A DNA stretch of 64,000 bases from Cupriavidus sp. WKF15 (GCF_029278605.1 NZ_CP119572.1:1302001-1366000); one strand, 5' to 3'. Counted from the stretch's first letter, positions 1 through 9,872 are shown. Notes: generated from the sequence alone by a model not told the origin. Program-made: numbers and translations.

Positions 1-91
1 AGATTGCCATGCCAGTGCCCTGCAGTTGCCCCGCAAGCCCAGCCGTGTGGTGGGCGGAACCGTTGGTCAAGCGGCGCGCAGCGTTGACGGC

Positions 92-874
92 ATGAGCAGG
101 GATCCCCTGACCCCTACGTCGTCTCCCTGGCCCGGCCTTGAAAAAGCCAGGGACCTCATTGCGCAGGCGCGCAGCGTTTTTGTGCTGACTGGCGCCGGCA
201 TTTCCGCCGAATCCGGGGTGCCCACGTTCCGCGATGCATTGACCGGGCTCTGGGCGCGATTCGACCCCGAGGAGCTGGCGAGCGAGGATGCCTACCGCCG
301 CCAGCCGGCGCTCGTATGGGAGTGGTACCAGCACCGGCGCGAACTGGTCGCGGCTGCACGGCCCAATCCGGCGCACTATGCGCTGGTTGCTCTGGCGGCG
401 CAGAAGCCGGTGACACTGGTCACGCAAAACGTGGACGGACTGCACCAGCGCGCCGGCAGCGTGCATGTGATCGAACTGCACGGAAACCTGTTTGCCAACA
501 AATGGCTTAACGGGTGCGGGCGCTGCGACGAGGCCACCGCCATTCCCGGCGATCCGCCGCGTTGCAGCCTGTGCGGCGCGCTGATGCGGCCCGGCGTGGT
601 TTGGTTCGGGGAAGACCTGCCGCGCGTGGCGCGCTTCCGCGCCGAGCATGCCGCCGAGACAGCCGACCTGTGCCTGGTCGTGGGAACGTCGGGGCTGGTG
701 TATCCGGCCGCCGGGCTCCCTGGCCTGGCGAGGGATCACGGTGCGCGGGTCGTGGTGGTGAATCCCCAGCCTTCTGCGCTGGACCAGACCGCGGACGTGG
801 TACTGCCGGCAGCGGCAGGCGCGTGCCTGCCGCTGCTGTGGTCGTCATCCGGCGCCGAGGCGGAGCCGGATTAA
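92..874 (+). CDS. SIR2-family NAD-dependent protein deacylase (sirtuin, CobB-like)
   Basis: Predicted cytoplasmic sirtuin that removes acyl groups from protein lysines using NAD+. The 260-residue protein shows GAGIS (about 34-38), TQNVDGLH (111-118), the catalytic His in LHG (H130) and four zinc-type cysteines (C142, C145, C158, C161). A Tyr-x-x-Arg pair (Y79, R82) sits where SIRT5/CobB-type enzymes bind succinyl or malonyl groups, so desuccinylase activity is possible (inference). The ATG at 92 is chosen because the conserved fold begins soon after it. The frame stays open to the left window edge, with a TTG at 26, so an upstream start cannot be excluded. The next gene is convergent, ending 10 bp away. 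Confidence 0.9.
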   Translation: MSRDPLTPTSSPWPGLEKARDLIAQARSVFVLTGAGISAESGVPTFRDALTGLWARFDPEELASEDAYRRQPALVWEWYQHRRELVAAARPNPAHYALVALAAQKPVTLVTQNVDGLHQRAGSVHVIELHGNLFANKWLNGCGRCDEATAIPGDPPRCSLCGALMRPGVVWFGEDLPRVARFRAEHAAETADLCLVVGTSGLVYPAAGLPGLARDHGARVVVVNPQPSALDQTADVVLPAAAGACLPLLWSSSGAEAEPD

Positions 875-884
875 GCGACGCCTT

Positions 885-1841
885 TCAGCCGGCGATTTGC
901 GCGACCAGCTTTTCCAGCTTGACCGCGTCCGCGGCGAACAGGCGGATGCCTTCGGCCAGCTTTTCGGTGGCCATGGCATCTTCGTTCAGCTGCCAGCGGA
1001 ACGCGCGTTCGTCGGCCGGGATGCGCGCGATGTTGCCGGCCTGGGCCAGGTCGACCGACAACTTGCGTTCCACCGTGCCTTCGGTGCGGGCCAGCTGCTC
1101 GAGCAGGTCGGGGCTGATGGTGAGCAGGTCGCTGCCGGCCAGGGCAATGATCTGCGCGGGGCTGCGGAAGCTCGCGCCCATCACTTCGGTGGCATAGCCG
1201 AACTTCTTGTAGTAATCGTAGATCTGGCGCACCGAACGCACGCCTGGATCGTTGTCGCCGGTATTGGCCGCCGCGTCCCACTGGTCGCCGGCCTGCTTCT
1301 TGTACCAGTCGAGAATGCGGCCGACAAACGGCGAGATCAGCTGCGCGCCGGCCTCGGCGCAGGCGACGGCCTGCACCAGCGAGAACAGCAGCGTCATGTT
1401 GCAGCGGATACCTTCGCGCTGCAGGATCTCCGCTGCGCGAATGCCTTCCCACGTCGATGCAATCTTGATAAGTACGCGCTCACGCGCCACGCCGCGCTGC
1501 TCGTACAGGCGGATCAGGTGCCGGGCCTTCTCGACCGTTGCCTCGGTGTCGAACGACAAGCGGGCATCGACTTCCGTCGATACGCGTCCCGGCACGATGG
1601 CGAGGATCTCGCAGCCGAACGCGATCAGCACGCCGTCCATCACGGCATCGACCCCGCCTTCGTCGTGGTAGTCGCGCACCGCCTGTTCCAGCAGCCCGCG
1701 GTATTCGGGCTTCTGCACTGCCTTGAGGATCAGCGACGGATTGGTGGTGGCGTCCTGGGGGGTGTACTGCTTCATCAGCTGGAAGTCGCCGGTATCGGCC
1801 ACGACCGTGGTGAACTGCTTGAGTTGTTCGAGCTGGTTCAT
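885..1841 (-). CDS. tal: Transaldolase
   Basis: Pentose-phosphate pathway enzyme moving a dihydroxyacetone unit between sedoheptulose-7-phosphate and glyceraldehyde-3-phosphate. The protein is 318 residues, the length of E. coli TalB (317). DATTNPSLI (about 30-38) and the Schiff-base lysine in [10 protein letters not shown] (K126) are present. The ATG at 1841 is chosen by family length; the open frame extends 47 codons further upstream without family similarity. It is divergent from rpiA, another pentose-phosphate gene, across 158 bp, so the two may share a control region. I see no convincing promoter pair in that gap. Confidence 0.96.
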   Translation of the reverse strand: MNQLEQLKQFTTVVADTGDFQLMKQYTPQDATTNPSLILKAVQKPEYRGLLEQAVRDYHDEGGVDAVMDGVLIAFGCEILAIVPGRVSTEVDARLSFDTEATVEKARHLIRLYEQRGVARERVLIKIASTWEGIRAAEILQREGIRCNMTLLFSLVQAVACAEAGAQLISPFVGRILDWYKKQAGDQWDAAANTGDNDPGVRSVRQIYDYYKKFGYATEVMGASFRSPAQIIALAGSDLLTISPDLLEQLARTEGTVERKLSVDLAQAGNIARIPADERAFRWQLNEDAMATEKLAEGIRLFAADAVKLEKLVAQIAG

Positions 1842-1999
1842 GATCGGTATGTCGTTGCAGTCGTCATGTTGGGACGGGAAGGGCGGCCGTGTTGCGGGAC
1901 CGTGCGCGCCTTTTGGCTCATTGTACCGTCGTGCACAAGTCGCGCCGCCGCAATCCGCTACACTACGCGTTTTCTTCCCCAAGCCATCTGGCTGTTGTC

Positions 2000-2686
2000 A
2001 TGACTCAGGATGAACTCAAGGCACTGGTGGCGCAAGCCGCGGCCGACTACGTGAAGCAGGAAGTCCCGGAGGGCGCGGTGCTCGGCGTCGGTACCGGTTC
2101 CACTGCCAATCTTTTCATTGACGCCGTGGCAGCGTTCAAGGAACGCTTCGCGGGTGCGGTATCCAGCTCAGAGGCCTCCACTCGCCGACTGCAGCAGCAT
2201 GGTTTCAAAGTGCTGGACCTGAACGAAGTCGACGACATCCCCGTTTATGTCGACGGCGCCGATGAGGTTGACGCCAGCGGCGCCATGATCAAGGGAGGCG
2301 GCGGCGCGCTGACGCGCGAGAAGATCGTGGCATCGGTCGCGGGCCGGTTCGTGTGCATTGCAGATGGCAGCAAGCTGGTGGAGACCATGGGCGCCTTTCC
2401 GCTGCCGATCGAAGTGATTCCGATGGCACGCGCCGCAGTGGCGCGACAGCTGGCCGCGCTCGGTGGACAGCCGCGTCTGCGCATGAACAAGGACGGCGGC
2501 ATCTATCAGACCGACAACGGCAATGTGATCCTGGACGTGGCCGGGCTGAAGATCACCGATCCACGTGGGCTGGAGCAGGTCATCAACCAGATCCCTGGTG
2601 TCGTGACGGTAGGCCTGTTTGCGCTGCGCGGTGCGAATGTGCTGCTGCTTGGCACTGGTGAGGGCGTTCGGCGCACTGATTTCTAA
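2000..2686 (+). CDS. rpiA: Ribose-5-phosphate isomerase A
   Basis: Interconverts ribose-5-phosphate and ribulose-5-phosphate in the cytoplasm. The 228-residue protein has the phosphate-binding GTGST loop (31-35), DGADE (85-89) and [11 protein letters not shown] (98-108) with the catalytic Glu at about 107. Length matches the RpiA family. The ATG at 2000 gives a start right at the conserved domain; the frame runs 37 codons further upstream without family sequence. A weak -10-like TACACT lies at 1959-1964 but no good -35 accompanies it. The gene ends before a bidirectional terminator at 2811-2838. Confidence 0.97.
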   Translation: MTQDELKALVAQAAADYVKQEVPEGAVLGVGTGSTANLFIDAVAAFKERFAGAVSSSEASTRRLQQHGFKVLDLNEVDDIPVYVDGADEVDASGAMIKGGGGALTREKIVASVAGRFVCIADGSKLVETMGAFPLPIEVIPMARAAVARQLAALGGQPRLRMNKDGGIYQTDNGNVILDVAGLKITDPRGLEQVINQIPGVVTVGLFALRGANVLLLGTGEGVRRTDF

Positions 2687-2810
2687 GTCGCCCGGCGCGT
2701 GATGTGCCGATAAAAAAGCTTCTTCGCCGGCGTGGCCGGCGGGGGTTCTCTGGTCCGGATTGGCTCCATCATCCCCATCCCCCGCAACCCCGTAACCCGG
2801 CGAAGAGCCA

Positions 2811-2838
2811 AAAAAAGGGTGCCGGAGGCACCCTTTTT
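2811..2838. terminator. Bidirectional rho-independent terminator between rpiA and the YggX-like gene
   Basis: A 10-bp stem (AAAGGGTGCC with GGCACCCTTT) closes on a GGA loop, flanked by an A-run on the left and a T-run on the right. It therefore works in both directions for the convergent genes. The rest of the 172-bp gap holds a second GC-rich hairpin (about 2725-2741, CGCCGGC arms) without a T-tract. Confidence 0.85.
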
Positions 2839-2858
2839 ATGTTCTCCGCGCAGGAATT

Positions 2859-3131
2859 TCAGGCCTGCGGTGGGACGTAGCCCTGAGCCTGGTCCGCCCC
2901 TTCGCCAAAGAAGTACTTTTCAGTCTGCTTGATCAGGTACTGACGCGCCCGCGCGTCAGCCATGTTCAGGCGGTTCTCGTTGATCAGCATGGTCTGGTGC
3001 TTGAGCCAGCCGGCCCAGGCTTCCTTCGACACGCTTTGCCAGATCTTCTTGCCGAGTTCGCCGGGCAGCGGCGGGAAATCGAGCCCTTCGGCTTCCTTGT
3101 TCAACTTGATGCAGTGGACCATGCGGGCCAT
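2859..3131 (-). CDS. Oxidative damage protection protein, YggX-like Fe(II)-trafficking protein
   Basis: Small cytoplasmic protein of the YggX family, implicated in protecting Fe-S clusters and in iron trafficking (family knowledge). The 90-residue protein starts [20 protein letters not shown], with the family's near-N-terminal cysteine (C7), and contains the [12 protein letters not shown] segment and [15 protein letters not shown] helix region. Length matches the family. The start is preceded on the minus strand by a good AGGAG. It lies downstream of argA on the same strand with a 160-bp gap, where a minus-strand TACAAT (3236-3241) is a possible -10 without a clear -35. Confidence 0.93.
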   Translation of the reverse strand: MARMVHCIKLNKEAEGLDFPPLPGELGKKIWQSVSKEAWAGWLKHQTMLINENRLNMADARARQYLIKQTEKYFFGEGADQAQGYVPPQA

Positions 3132-3291
3132 GAGGACTCCTTGTGTGTATTGGCGGGAGCGGGGCAGCAAAATCATGCTTCATGCCACGCTTCATGCGCT
3201 CCCGTTTCTGTGTTTCAGTGGACGACTGGTGCGCTATTGTAGCCAAGCCAGGCGGGGCGCCGCCGCCTAGCGGCATTGCCCCTTACGGCTC

Positions 3292-4725
3292 CTACAGCTT
3301 TTTCATGAGCACCATCGACTTGCGCTGCCAGTTGTAGAGCTTGCGCTTGTCTTCCGGCAGGTCGTCCACGGTGGCGTGGACGAAGCCGCGCTTGAGGAAC
3401 CAGTGCTCGGTACGCGTGGTGAGCACGAACAGCCGGTCCAGGCCCAGCGAGCGCGCGCGTCGTTCGATGCGCTTGAGCAGGCGCTCGCCGTCGCCGGTGC
3501 CCTGCGCTTCGGACGATACCGTCAGGCACGCCATCTCGCCCATATTCTCGCGCGGGTAGTCGTACAGCGCGGCGCAACCGAACAGCACGCCGTCGTGCTC
3601 GATCACCGAGAAGTTGGCGATGTCGCGTTCGATCAGGTGCCGGCCGCGCGGGACCAGCGTGCCGTCCTGCTCGAGCGGTGCGATCAGTTGCAGGATGCCG
3701 CCGACGTCGTCGAGCGTGGCTTCGCGCAGGCTCTCCAGGTCGGTGTCGGAGATCATGGTGCCGACGCCGTCGTGCAGGAACAGCTCCAGCAGCACCGAGC
3801 CGTCCAGCGAATAGGGAATCAGGTGCGCGCGCGGCACGCCGCCCTTGAGCGCCTTGACCAGGTGCTGCAGGTAGTAGCCGATATCGGGCGTCAGGTGGTT
3901 GTTCTGCAGGCGCTCCACCGCGGTGCGCAGCGACATTTCCTTCATCAGCTTGCCGACCGGGTCCAGCACGCCTGGCACCTCGGTGATAAAGATGAGCTTG
4001 TCGGCCTTCAGCGCGGTGGCCGTGGCGCTGGCCACGTCTTCCATGGACAGGTTGAAAGCCTGCCCCGTCGGCGAGAAACCCAGCGGCGAGAACAGTACGA
4101 TCTTGCCGTGCGACAGCGACATGCGTACCGATTCGCCGTCAATCTTGCGCACCAGCCCGGTGTGCTGGTAGTCCACGCCGTTGACGATGCCTACCGGCCG
4201 CGCCGTGACGAAGTTGCCCGAAATCACCGACAGCTGGGCGCCGGCCATCGGCGTGTTCGGCAGCCCCTGGCTGAAGGCCGCCTCGATGTCGAGGCGCAGC
4301 TCCCCGGAGGCCTCCTTGGCGCATTCGAGCGCGGCGTTGTCGGTGATGCGCACGCCGTCGGCGAACTGCGACTCGACATGGCGCAGCGCCAGTTGCTCTT
4401 CCACCTGCGGGCGCGAGCCGTGCACCAGCACGATCTGCATGCCCATGGCATGCAGCAGCGCCACATCGTTGACCAGGGCGTTGAGCACGCCAGCCTTGAC
4501 CAGTTCACCGCCGAAGGCGATCACGAAGGTCTTGCCGCGGAAGGCGTGGATGTAGGGCGCGACGGTGCGCAGCCAGTCGACGAACTGCTGGTGGTCCGGC
4601 GCGCCGCGCTCGACGGCCTCGGTCTGGGGCGCGCCCGTGGCGGGCTGCGATTCGGTGGCAGGCTGGGGCTCGGCCGGCTGGGAGGGAGCCGGTGCCTGCG
4701 GTGGCGTGTCGGTTCTGGCATTCAT
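3292..4725 (-). CDS. argA: Amino-acid N-acetyltransferase (N-acetylglutamate synthase)
   Basis: First step of arginine synthesis: acetyl-CoA plus glutamate to N-acetylglutamate. The 477-residue protein has an amino-acid-kinase-like domain (about 75-325, with FVIAFGGELVKAG near its start) followed by a C-terminal GNAT domain (ACLTVSSEAQGTGDGERLL and HWFLKRGF segments), the classical bacterial ArgA layout. The first roughly 45 residues are a Pro/Gln/Ala-rich extension that looks disordered. The ATG at 4725 is chosen because the frame upstream runs antisense into hrpA. It diverges from hrpA with only 23 bp between start codons; see the promoter entry there. Confidence 0.94.
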   Translation of the reverse strand: MNARTDTPPQAPAPSQPAEPQPATESQPATGAPQTEAVERGAPDHQQFVDWLRTVAPYIHAFRGKTFVIAFGGELVKAGVLNALVNDVALLHAMGMQIVLVHGSRPQVEEQLALRHVESQFADGVRITDNAALECAKEASGELRLDIEAAFSQGLPNTPMAGAQLSVISGNFVTARPVGIVNGVDYQHTGLVRKIDGESVRMSLSHGKIVLFSPLGFSPTGQAFNLSMEDVASATATALKADKLIFITEVPGVLDPVGKLMKEMSLRTAVERLQNNHLTPDIGYYLQHLVKALKGGVPRAHLIPYSLDGSVLLELFLHDGVGTMISDTDLESLREATLDDVGGILQLIAPLEQDGTLVPRGRHLIERDIANFSVIEHDGVLFGCAALYDYPRENMGEMACLTVSSEAQGTGDGERLLKRIERRARSLGLDRLFVLTTRTEHWFLKRGFVHATVDDLPEDKRKLYNWQRKSMVLMKKL

Positions 4726-4732
4726 GCCGCGG

Positions 4733-4740
4733 ATTATAAT
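4733..4740. promoter_or_regulatory. Shared palindromic -10 element between argA and hrpA
   Basis: The 8-mer ATTATAAT is its own reverse complement and reads as TATAAT on both strands (plus 4735-4740, minus 4738-4733). It is the only promoter-like element in the 23-bp gap between the two start codons. With a normal -10 to start distance, either transcript would begin within a few bases of its ATG. On the minus strand a partial -35 (TTGTTC, 4760-4755) lies 16 bp upstream; on the plus strand no good -35 is seen. Confidence 0.5.
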
Positions 4741-4748
4741 CCCCGCCA

Positions 4749-7700
4749 ATGTCAGAACAACGTCCCGCCAAGCCTTCTTCGCCACGCCAGCCAGCCGCTG
4801 GCGCACGGCCAGCCCCCCGACCCGACGGCCGCCCCGCGCAGCGCCCGCCATCCCGGCCCGGTCCGCGGCCCGAGACCGCGCCCGCTGCCGAGGCGCAGGC
4901 CGGGCGCCGGCGCGCACCGCGTCCGCCGCACCAGGCCAATCCGCTGCCCCCGATCACGTTTCCCGAGGCGCTGCCGGTCTCGGCCCGCCGCGACGAGATC
5001 GCCGCCGCGCTGCAGGCCAACCAGGTGGTCATCGTGTCCGGCGAGACCGGTTCGGGCAAGACCACGCAGCTGCCCAAGATCTGCCTGTCGATCGGGCGCG
5101 GGCCCGGGCGCGAAGGCGGCGGGCTGATCGGCCATACCCAGCCGCGGCGCATTGCCGCGACCTCGACCGCCAAGCGCATTGCGCAGGAACTGGGTTCGCC
5201 GGTAGGCGAGCACGTGGGATACCAGGTGCGCTTCAATGACGCCCTGTCGCCTGGCGCCTCGGTCAAGCTCATGACCGACGGCATCTTGCTGGCCGAGACG
5301 CAGAATGATCCGCTGCTGCGCGCGTACGACACCATCATCATCGATGAGGCGCACGAACGTAGCCTGAACATCGATTTCCTGATCGGCTACCTGAGGCAGA
5401 TCCTGCCGAAGCGACCCGACCTCAAGGTCATCATCACGTCGGCCACCATCGATGCGCAGCGCTTTGCCACGCATTTCTCGGTCGATGGCAAGCCGGCGCC
5501 GGTCATCGAGGTGAGCGGGCGGCTGTACCCGGTGGAAATCCGCTACCATCCGATTCAGCAGGGCGCGCCCGCCGACAGCCCGCCGAAAAGCGCGCAGGCC
5601 CGCGAGCGTGACCTGTACGACGGCATCGTCGATGCAGTGGATGAGCTGTCTCGCCTGGGCCCTGGCGACGTGCTGGTGTTCCTGCCGGGCGAGCGCGAGA
5701 TCCGCGAGGCCGCCGAGGCGCTGCGCAAGCATCATCCGCCGCACACGGAAATCCTGCCGTTGTTCGCGCGCCTGTCGGTGCAGGAGCAGGAGCGCGTGTT
5801 CAAGCCGTCCAATGCGCGCCGCATCGTGCTGGCGACCAACGTCGCCGAGACGTCTCTGACGGTGCCGGGCATCCGCTACGTGGTGGATACGGGCCTGGCG
5901 CGTGTCAAGCGCTATTCCTATCGCAACAAGGTCGAGCAGCTTCAGATCGAGTCGATTTCGCAGGCTGCCGCCAACCAGCGCGCCGGCCGCTGCGGCCGCG
6001 TGGCCGACGGGGTTTGCATCCGGCTCTATGAAGAGTCGGATTTCCTCGGTCGCGTGCGCTTCACGGATCCGGAGATCCTGCGTTCCTCGCTGGCCGCGGT
6101 GATCCTGCGCATGAAGGCACTGCGGCTGACGGATATCGAAGCTTTCCCGTTCATCGAGCCGCCGCTGGGCCGGGCTGTTGCCGACGGCTACCAGCTGCTG
6201 CAGGAACTTGGCGCGGTGGACGATGCCAACCAGCTGACCGCAACCGGGCGGCAGCTTGCCAGGCTGCCGCTGGATCCGCGCGTGGCGCGCATGATCCTGG
6301 CCGCGCGCGAGCAGCACTGCCTGCGCGAGGTGCTGGTCATTGCCAGCGCACTGTCGGTGCAGGATCCGCGCGAACGTCCCCAGGAAGCGCAGGAGGCCGC
6401 CGACCAGGCGCACCGCAAGTTCATGGACGAGAAGTCCGAGTTCCTGGGGTGGGTCAAGCTCTGGACGTGGTTCGAGGAGGCCGTCGCACACAAGAAATCC
6501 AACCGGCAGTTGCAGGACCAGTGCCGTGCGAGCTTCCTGTCGCATATGCGGCTGCGTGAGTGGCGCGACGTGCATTCGCAGTTGCTGACCACCGTGACCG
6601 AGCAGGGCTGGCGCCTGAACGACAGCGAGCCAACCTACGAGCAACTGCACAAGGCGTTGCTGACCGGCCTGCTTGGCAACGTCGGCTGCCGGATCGAGGA
6701 AAGCGATGGCAAGGGGCGCGAGTACCTTGGCGCGCGCGGCATCAAGTTCCACCTGTGGCCGGGCTCGCTGATCGCGCGCAAGGTGGGCCGCTGGGTCATG
6801 GCGGCGGAACTGGTCGAGACCAGCCGGCTGTTCGCGCGCACGCTCGCCCGCATCGAGCCGGAGTGGCTGGAACAGGTCGGGCGCCACTTGCTCAAGGTGA
6901 GCTGGAGCGACCCGCACTGGGAAAAGAAGGCCGGGCAGGTGCTGGCGCTGGAACGCGCCACGCTGTACGGGCTGGTGGTGTACCAGCACCGCCGCGTGCA
7001 CTACGGTCCGATGAACCCGGCCGAAGCGCGCGAGATTTTCATTCGCCGCGGCCTGGTCGAGGGCGAGTTCGACACGCGGCTGCCGTTCTACGCGCACAAC
7101 CAGCGGCTCGTGCGCGAGATCGAGAACCTCGAACACAAGTCACGCCGCCAGGATGTACTGGTCGATGACGAGCTGATCTATGCGTTCTATGACCGCGCGA
7201 TTCCGGCCGACATCTGCCAGCAGGTGACGTTCGAGCGGTGGTACCAGGCCGAAAGCGCCAAGGACCGCAAGCTGCTCTACCTCAACCGCGAGGAACTGAT
7301 GCGGCACGAGGCGGCCGGCATCACCACGGACCTGTTCCCCAAGACCCTGTCCGTGGCCGGCGTCGACATGAGCCTGACCTATCACTTCGAACCCGGTAGC
7401 CATCGTGACGGCGTCACGCTGGCCGTGCCGCTCTATGCGCTCAACCAGGTACGGCCGGAGCGCACGGAATGGCTCGTGCCGGGCATGATCAAGGAAAAGG
7501 TCCACCTGCTGCTGAAGTCGCTGCCCCAGAAGCTGCGCCGCCATTGCGTGCCGCTGCCGGACTATGCCGCCGCCTTTGTCGCACGGCATCCGTTCGGTGA
7601 AGGCGAACTGACCGACGTGGTGATCGCGGACATCCGCGAGCAGACCGGCACGGTCGTGCGGCGCGCCGACTTCAAGCCGGAAACCCTGTCCGCGCACCAC

Positions 7701-8711
7701 TTCATGAACTTCAAGGTGGTGGACGAGCACGGCCGGCAGCTCGACATGGGGCGCAACCTGGCGCAGTTGCGCGCGGAACTGGGCGGCCAGGCGCAGCAGT
7801 CGTTCCAGAGCATTGCCGCGCGCGACGTGCCGGCAGCCGAGGCGGGCCAGTATGAGGGTTTGACGTCCTGGTCCTTCGGCGAGCTGCCCGAACTGCTGGA
7901 AATCCGCAAGGGCAGCCAGACGCTGTTCGGCTACCCGGCACTGGTCGACAAGGGCACGCATTGCGACGTCGAAGTCTTCGACGATCCGCAAGAGGCCGAG
8001 CGCATCCACCATGCGGGCCTGCGCCGCCTGTTCGCGCTGCAGTTGCGGGAACCGGTGAAGTTCATCGAAAAGAACATCCCCGGCCTGCAACAGATGGCCA
8101 TGCAGTACATGGCCCTCGGCACGCAGGAGATGCTGCGCGAGCAGATCGTGTTGCTGGCGCTCGAGCGTGCCTGCCTGCAGGCCCCGCTGCCGCGCAATGA
8201 AGCGGAGTTCAGCGCCCGCAAGGACGAGGGGCGGGCCAGGCTGTCGCTGCTGGCCCAGGAGATCGCGCGGCTGGCGGGCACCATCCTGGCCGAATATGCG
8301 GGGCTGCCGCGCAAGCTGCTGCAGGCCAAGCCGTTCGGCACGGCCTATGCCGACATGGAGGCGCAGCTTGGGCGCCTGATGGGCAAGCAGTTCATCATCG
8401 ATACGCCCTACACGCAGCTCGTGCATTTCCCGCGCTACCTGAAGGGCATCGCCATGCGCGTGGACAAGTTGAAAGGCGATCCCGCCCGCGACACACAGCG
8501 CGTGCAGGAGATGGCGCCGTTGCTGCAGCAGTGGCAGCGCGCGGAAAAGCAGCTGCGCACGCAGGGCAAGGGGGCCGCGGACGCCAGGCTTGATGAGTTC
8601 CGATGGATGCTCGAGGAGCTGCGTATTGCACTGTTTGCCCAGGAACTGCGCACGCCGGTGCCGATGTCGGTCAAGCGCCTGCAGAAGGTCTGGGAGGCCA
8701 TGCAGCGATAA
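4749..8711 (+). CDS. hrpA: ATP-dependent RNA helicase HrpA (DEAH box)
   Basis: Large DEAH-box helicase acting on RNA; E. coli HrpA rescues stalled ribosomes (family knowledge). The 1320-residue protein has a basic Pro-rich N-terminal tail (1-65), Walker A GETGSGKTT (98-106), DEAH (199-202), the SAT motif (about 229), the motif VI region QRAGRCGR near 410, then the helicase-associated domains and the long HrpA C-terminal region. Length is close to E. coli HrpA (1300). The ATG at 4749 is the first start in a frame without nearby alternatives. No terminator is visible after it; 151 bp separate it from the next gene. Confidence 0.97.
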   Translation: MSEQRPAKPSSPRQPAAGARPAPRPDGRPAQRPPSRPGPRPETAPAAEAQAGRRRAPRPPHQANPLPPITFPEALPVSARRDEIAAALQANQVVIVSGETGSGKTTQLPKICLSIGRGPGREGGGLIGHTQPRRIAATSTAKRIAQELGSPVGEHVGYQVRFNDALSPGASVKLMTDGILLAETQNDPLLRAYDTIIIDEAHERSLNIDFLIGYLRQILPKRPDLKVIITSATIDAQRFATHFSVDGKPAPVIEVSGRLYPVEIRYHPIQQGAPADSPPKSAQARERDLYDGIVDAVDELSRLGPGDVLVFLPGEREIREAAEALRKHHPPHTEILPLFARLSVQEQERVFKPSNARRIVLATNVAETSLTVPGIRYVVDTGLARVKRYSYRNKVEQLQIESISQAAANQRAGRCGRVADGVCIRLYEESDFLGRVRFTDPEILRSSLAAVILRMKALRLTDIEAFPFIEPPLGRAVADGYQLLQELGAVDDANQLTATGRQLARLPLDPRVARMILAAREQHCLREVLVIASALSVQDPRERPQEAQEAADQAHRKFMDEKSEFLGWVKLWTWFEEAVAHKKSNRQLQDQCRASFLSHMRLREWRDVHSQLLTTVTEQGWRLNDSEPTYEQLHKALLTGLLGNVGCRIEESDGKGREYLGARGIKFHLWPGSLIARKVGRWVMAAELVETSRLFARTLARIEPEWLEQVGRHLLKVSWSDPHWEKKAGQVLALERATLYGLVVYQHRRVHYGPMNPAEAREIFIRRGLVEGEFDTRLPFYAHNQRLVREIENLEHKSRRQDVLVDDELIYAFYDRAIPADICQQVTFERWYQAESAKDRKLLYLNREELMRHEAAGITTDLFPKTLSVAGVDMSLTYHFEPGSHRDGVTLAVPLYALNQVRPERTEWLVPGMIKEKVHLLLKSLPQKLRRHCVPLPDYAAAFVARHPFGEGELTDVVIADIREQTGTVVRRADFKPETLSAHHFMNFKVVDEHGRQLDMGRNLAQLRAELGGQAQQSFQSIAARDVPAAEAGQYEGLTSWSFGELPELLEIRKGSQTLFGYPALVDKGTHCDVEVFDDPQEAERIHHAGLRRLFALQLREPVKFIEKNIPGLQQMAMQYMALGTQEMLREQIVLLALERACLQAPLPRNEAEFSARKDEGRARLSLLAQEIARLAGTILAEYAGLPRKLLQAKPFGTAYADMEAQLGRLMGKQFIIDTPYTQLVHFPRYLKGIAMRVDKLKGDPARDTQRVQEMAPLLQQWQRAEKQLRTQGKGAADARLDEFRWMLEELRIALFAQELRTPVPMSVKRLQKVWEAMQR

Positions 8712-8862
8712 GCCACCGCGCGCAGGGCGGGTCTTGAGACAGGGGCAGCACAAAGATGTGTAACGAAATGTGAAAGTCTTGTCCGTGATCAGTCAGGCGG
8801 TCATCTTGGCGCCCCTCCGAAACGTTAGAATGTCCGATTCCGCCCTTGAATTGACTGGACTT

Positions 8863-9849
8863 ATGCTCGTGTTGCGTCGTGTTGTTGCTGGTATGTTGGC
8901 GACCGGTTCCCTGGCCTTGGGGTTGATGGCGTCGCCGGCCTTGGCGGAAGTCGTGGTGGTGCTCAACTCGGGTGACGCAACCGTCACGCTGATCGACAAG
9001 GACACGCAGAAGGTGCTCGAGACCTACCCGGTCGGCAAGGAGCCCCATCACCTGATCGCCACGCCGGACGAAAAGTCCCTGATCGTCGCAAATGCCGTGG
9101 GCAATGACCTGGTCTTCCTGGACCCGGTGTCCGGCAAGGTCCAGCAGCGTGTGCCCGGTATCGACGATCCCTACCAGATCGGTTTTTCTCCGGACCAGAA
9201 GTGGTTCATCGCCACGGGCAACCGGCTGGACCGCGTAGACCTCTACCGCTGGGACGGCAAGGCGCTGAAGATGGCCAAGCAGTTTCCGCTGGCCAAGACG
9301 CCCAGCCATATCGCCTTCACCGCCGACAGCCGCATCGCATTCATCACGCTGCAGGATTCCAATGAGGTGGTCGCGATCGACCTGGCCACGCAGAACGTGA
9401 TGTGGCGCATGGATGCGGGCTCGGCGCCCGCGGGCATCTGGGTGACGCCTGACCAGCGCTACCTGCTGGTCGGCATGACGGGCGCGGATTATGTGGCCGT
9501 GATCGACTGGCGCACCCGTACCATCGTGAAGCAGATCCAGACCGGCAAGGGCGCGCATAACTTCCGGGCGGTGGGCGACAAGCGCCACCTGTTCCTGAGC
9601 AACCGCGTGACCGGCAGCATCAGCATCATCGACCAGCAGACCCTGACCAAGGTGGGCGACATTACCGGCCTGCCGCCGGGTCCGGACGATATGGAGCTGA
9701 CCGCCGATGGCAAGACGCTGTGGGTGACGTTCCGCTGGGCGCGAGCGGTCGGCCTGATCGATGTGGCCAATCGCAAGCTGGTCAAGACCATCCGCGTGGG
9801 CCGTTCGCCTCACGGGATCTATTTCCGTACCCGGGCACCGCTCTACTGA
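8863..9849 (+). CDS. Exported YVTN/YncE-type beta-propeller protein
   Basis: Predicted periplasmic beta-propeller with 40-residue YVTN-like repeats; the ligand is unknown. The 328-residue protein begins with a signal peptide (LRRVVAGMLATGSLALGL, cleavage after ALA at about 28). Repeats such as NSGDATVTLIDKDTQKVLETYPVGKEPHH and SNRVTGSISII follow to the end. The ATG at 8863 is preferred because it opens the signal peptide; a GTG at 8770 would add 31 unrelated residues. It leads a tight set with the deacetylase (23 bp downstream) and the membrane hydroxylase, which suggests a shared envelope role. No biochemical function can be read from the sequence. Confidence 0.85.
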   Translation: MLVLRRVVAGMLATGSLALGLMASPALAEVVVVLNSGDATVTLIDKDTQKVLETYPVGKEPHHLIATPDEKSLIVANAVGNDLVFLDPVSGKVQQRVPGIDDPYQIGFSPDQKWFIATGNRLDRVDLYRWDGKALKMAKQFPLAKTPSHIAFTADSRIAFITLQDSNEVVAIDLATQNVMWRMDAGSAPAGIWVTPDQRYLLVGMTGADYVAVIDWRTRTIVKQIQTGKGAHNFRAVGDKRHLFLSNRVTGSISIIDQQTLTKVGDITGLPPGPDDMELTADGKTLWVTFRWARAVGLIDVANRKLVKTIRVGRSPHGIYFRTRAPLY

Positions 9850-9872
9850 CGCCGGCAGGGCAGGGAAGGATC

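Noticed and set aside
1842..1999. A shared promoter for tal and rpiA in their divergent gap.
   Set aside because: Only a lone TACACT was found for rpiA and nothing clear for tal.
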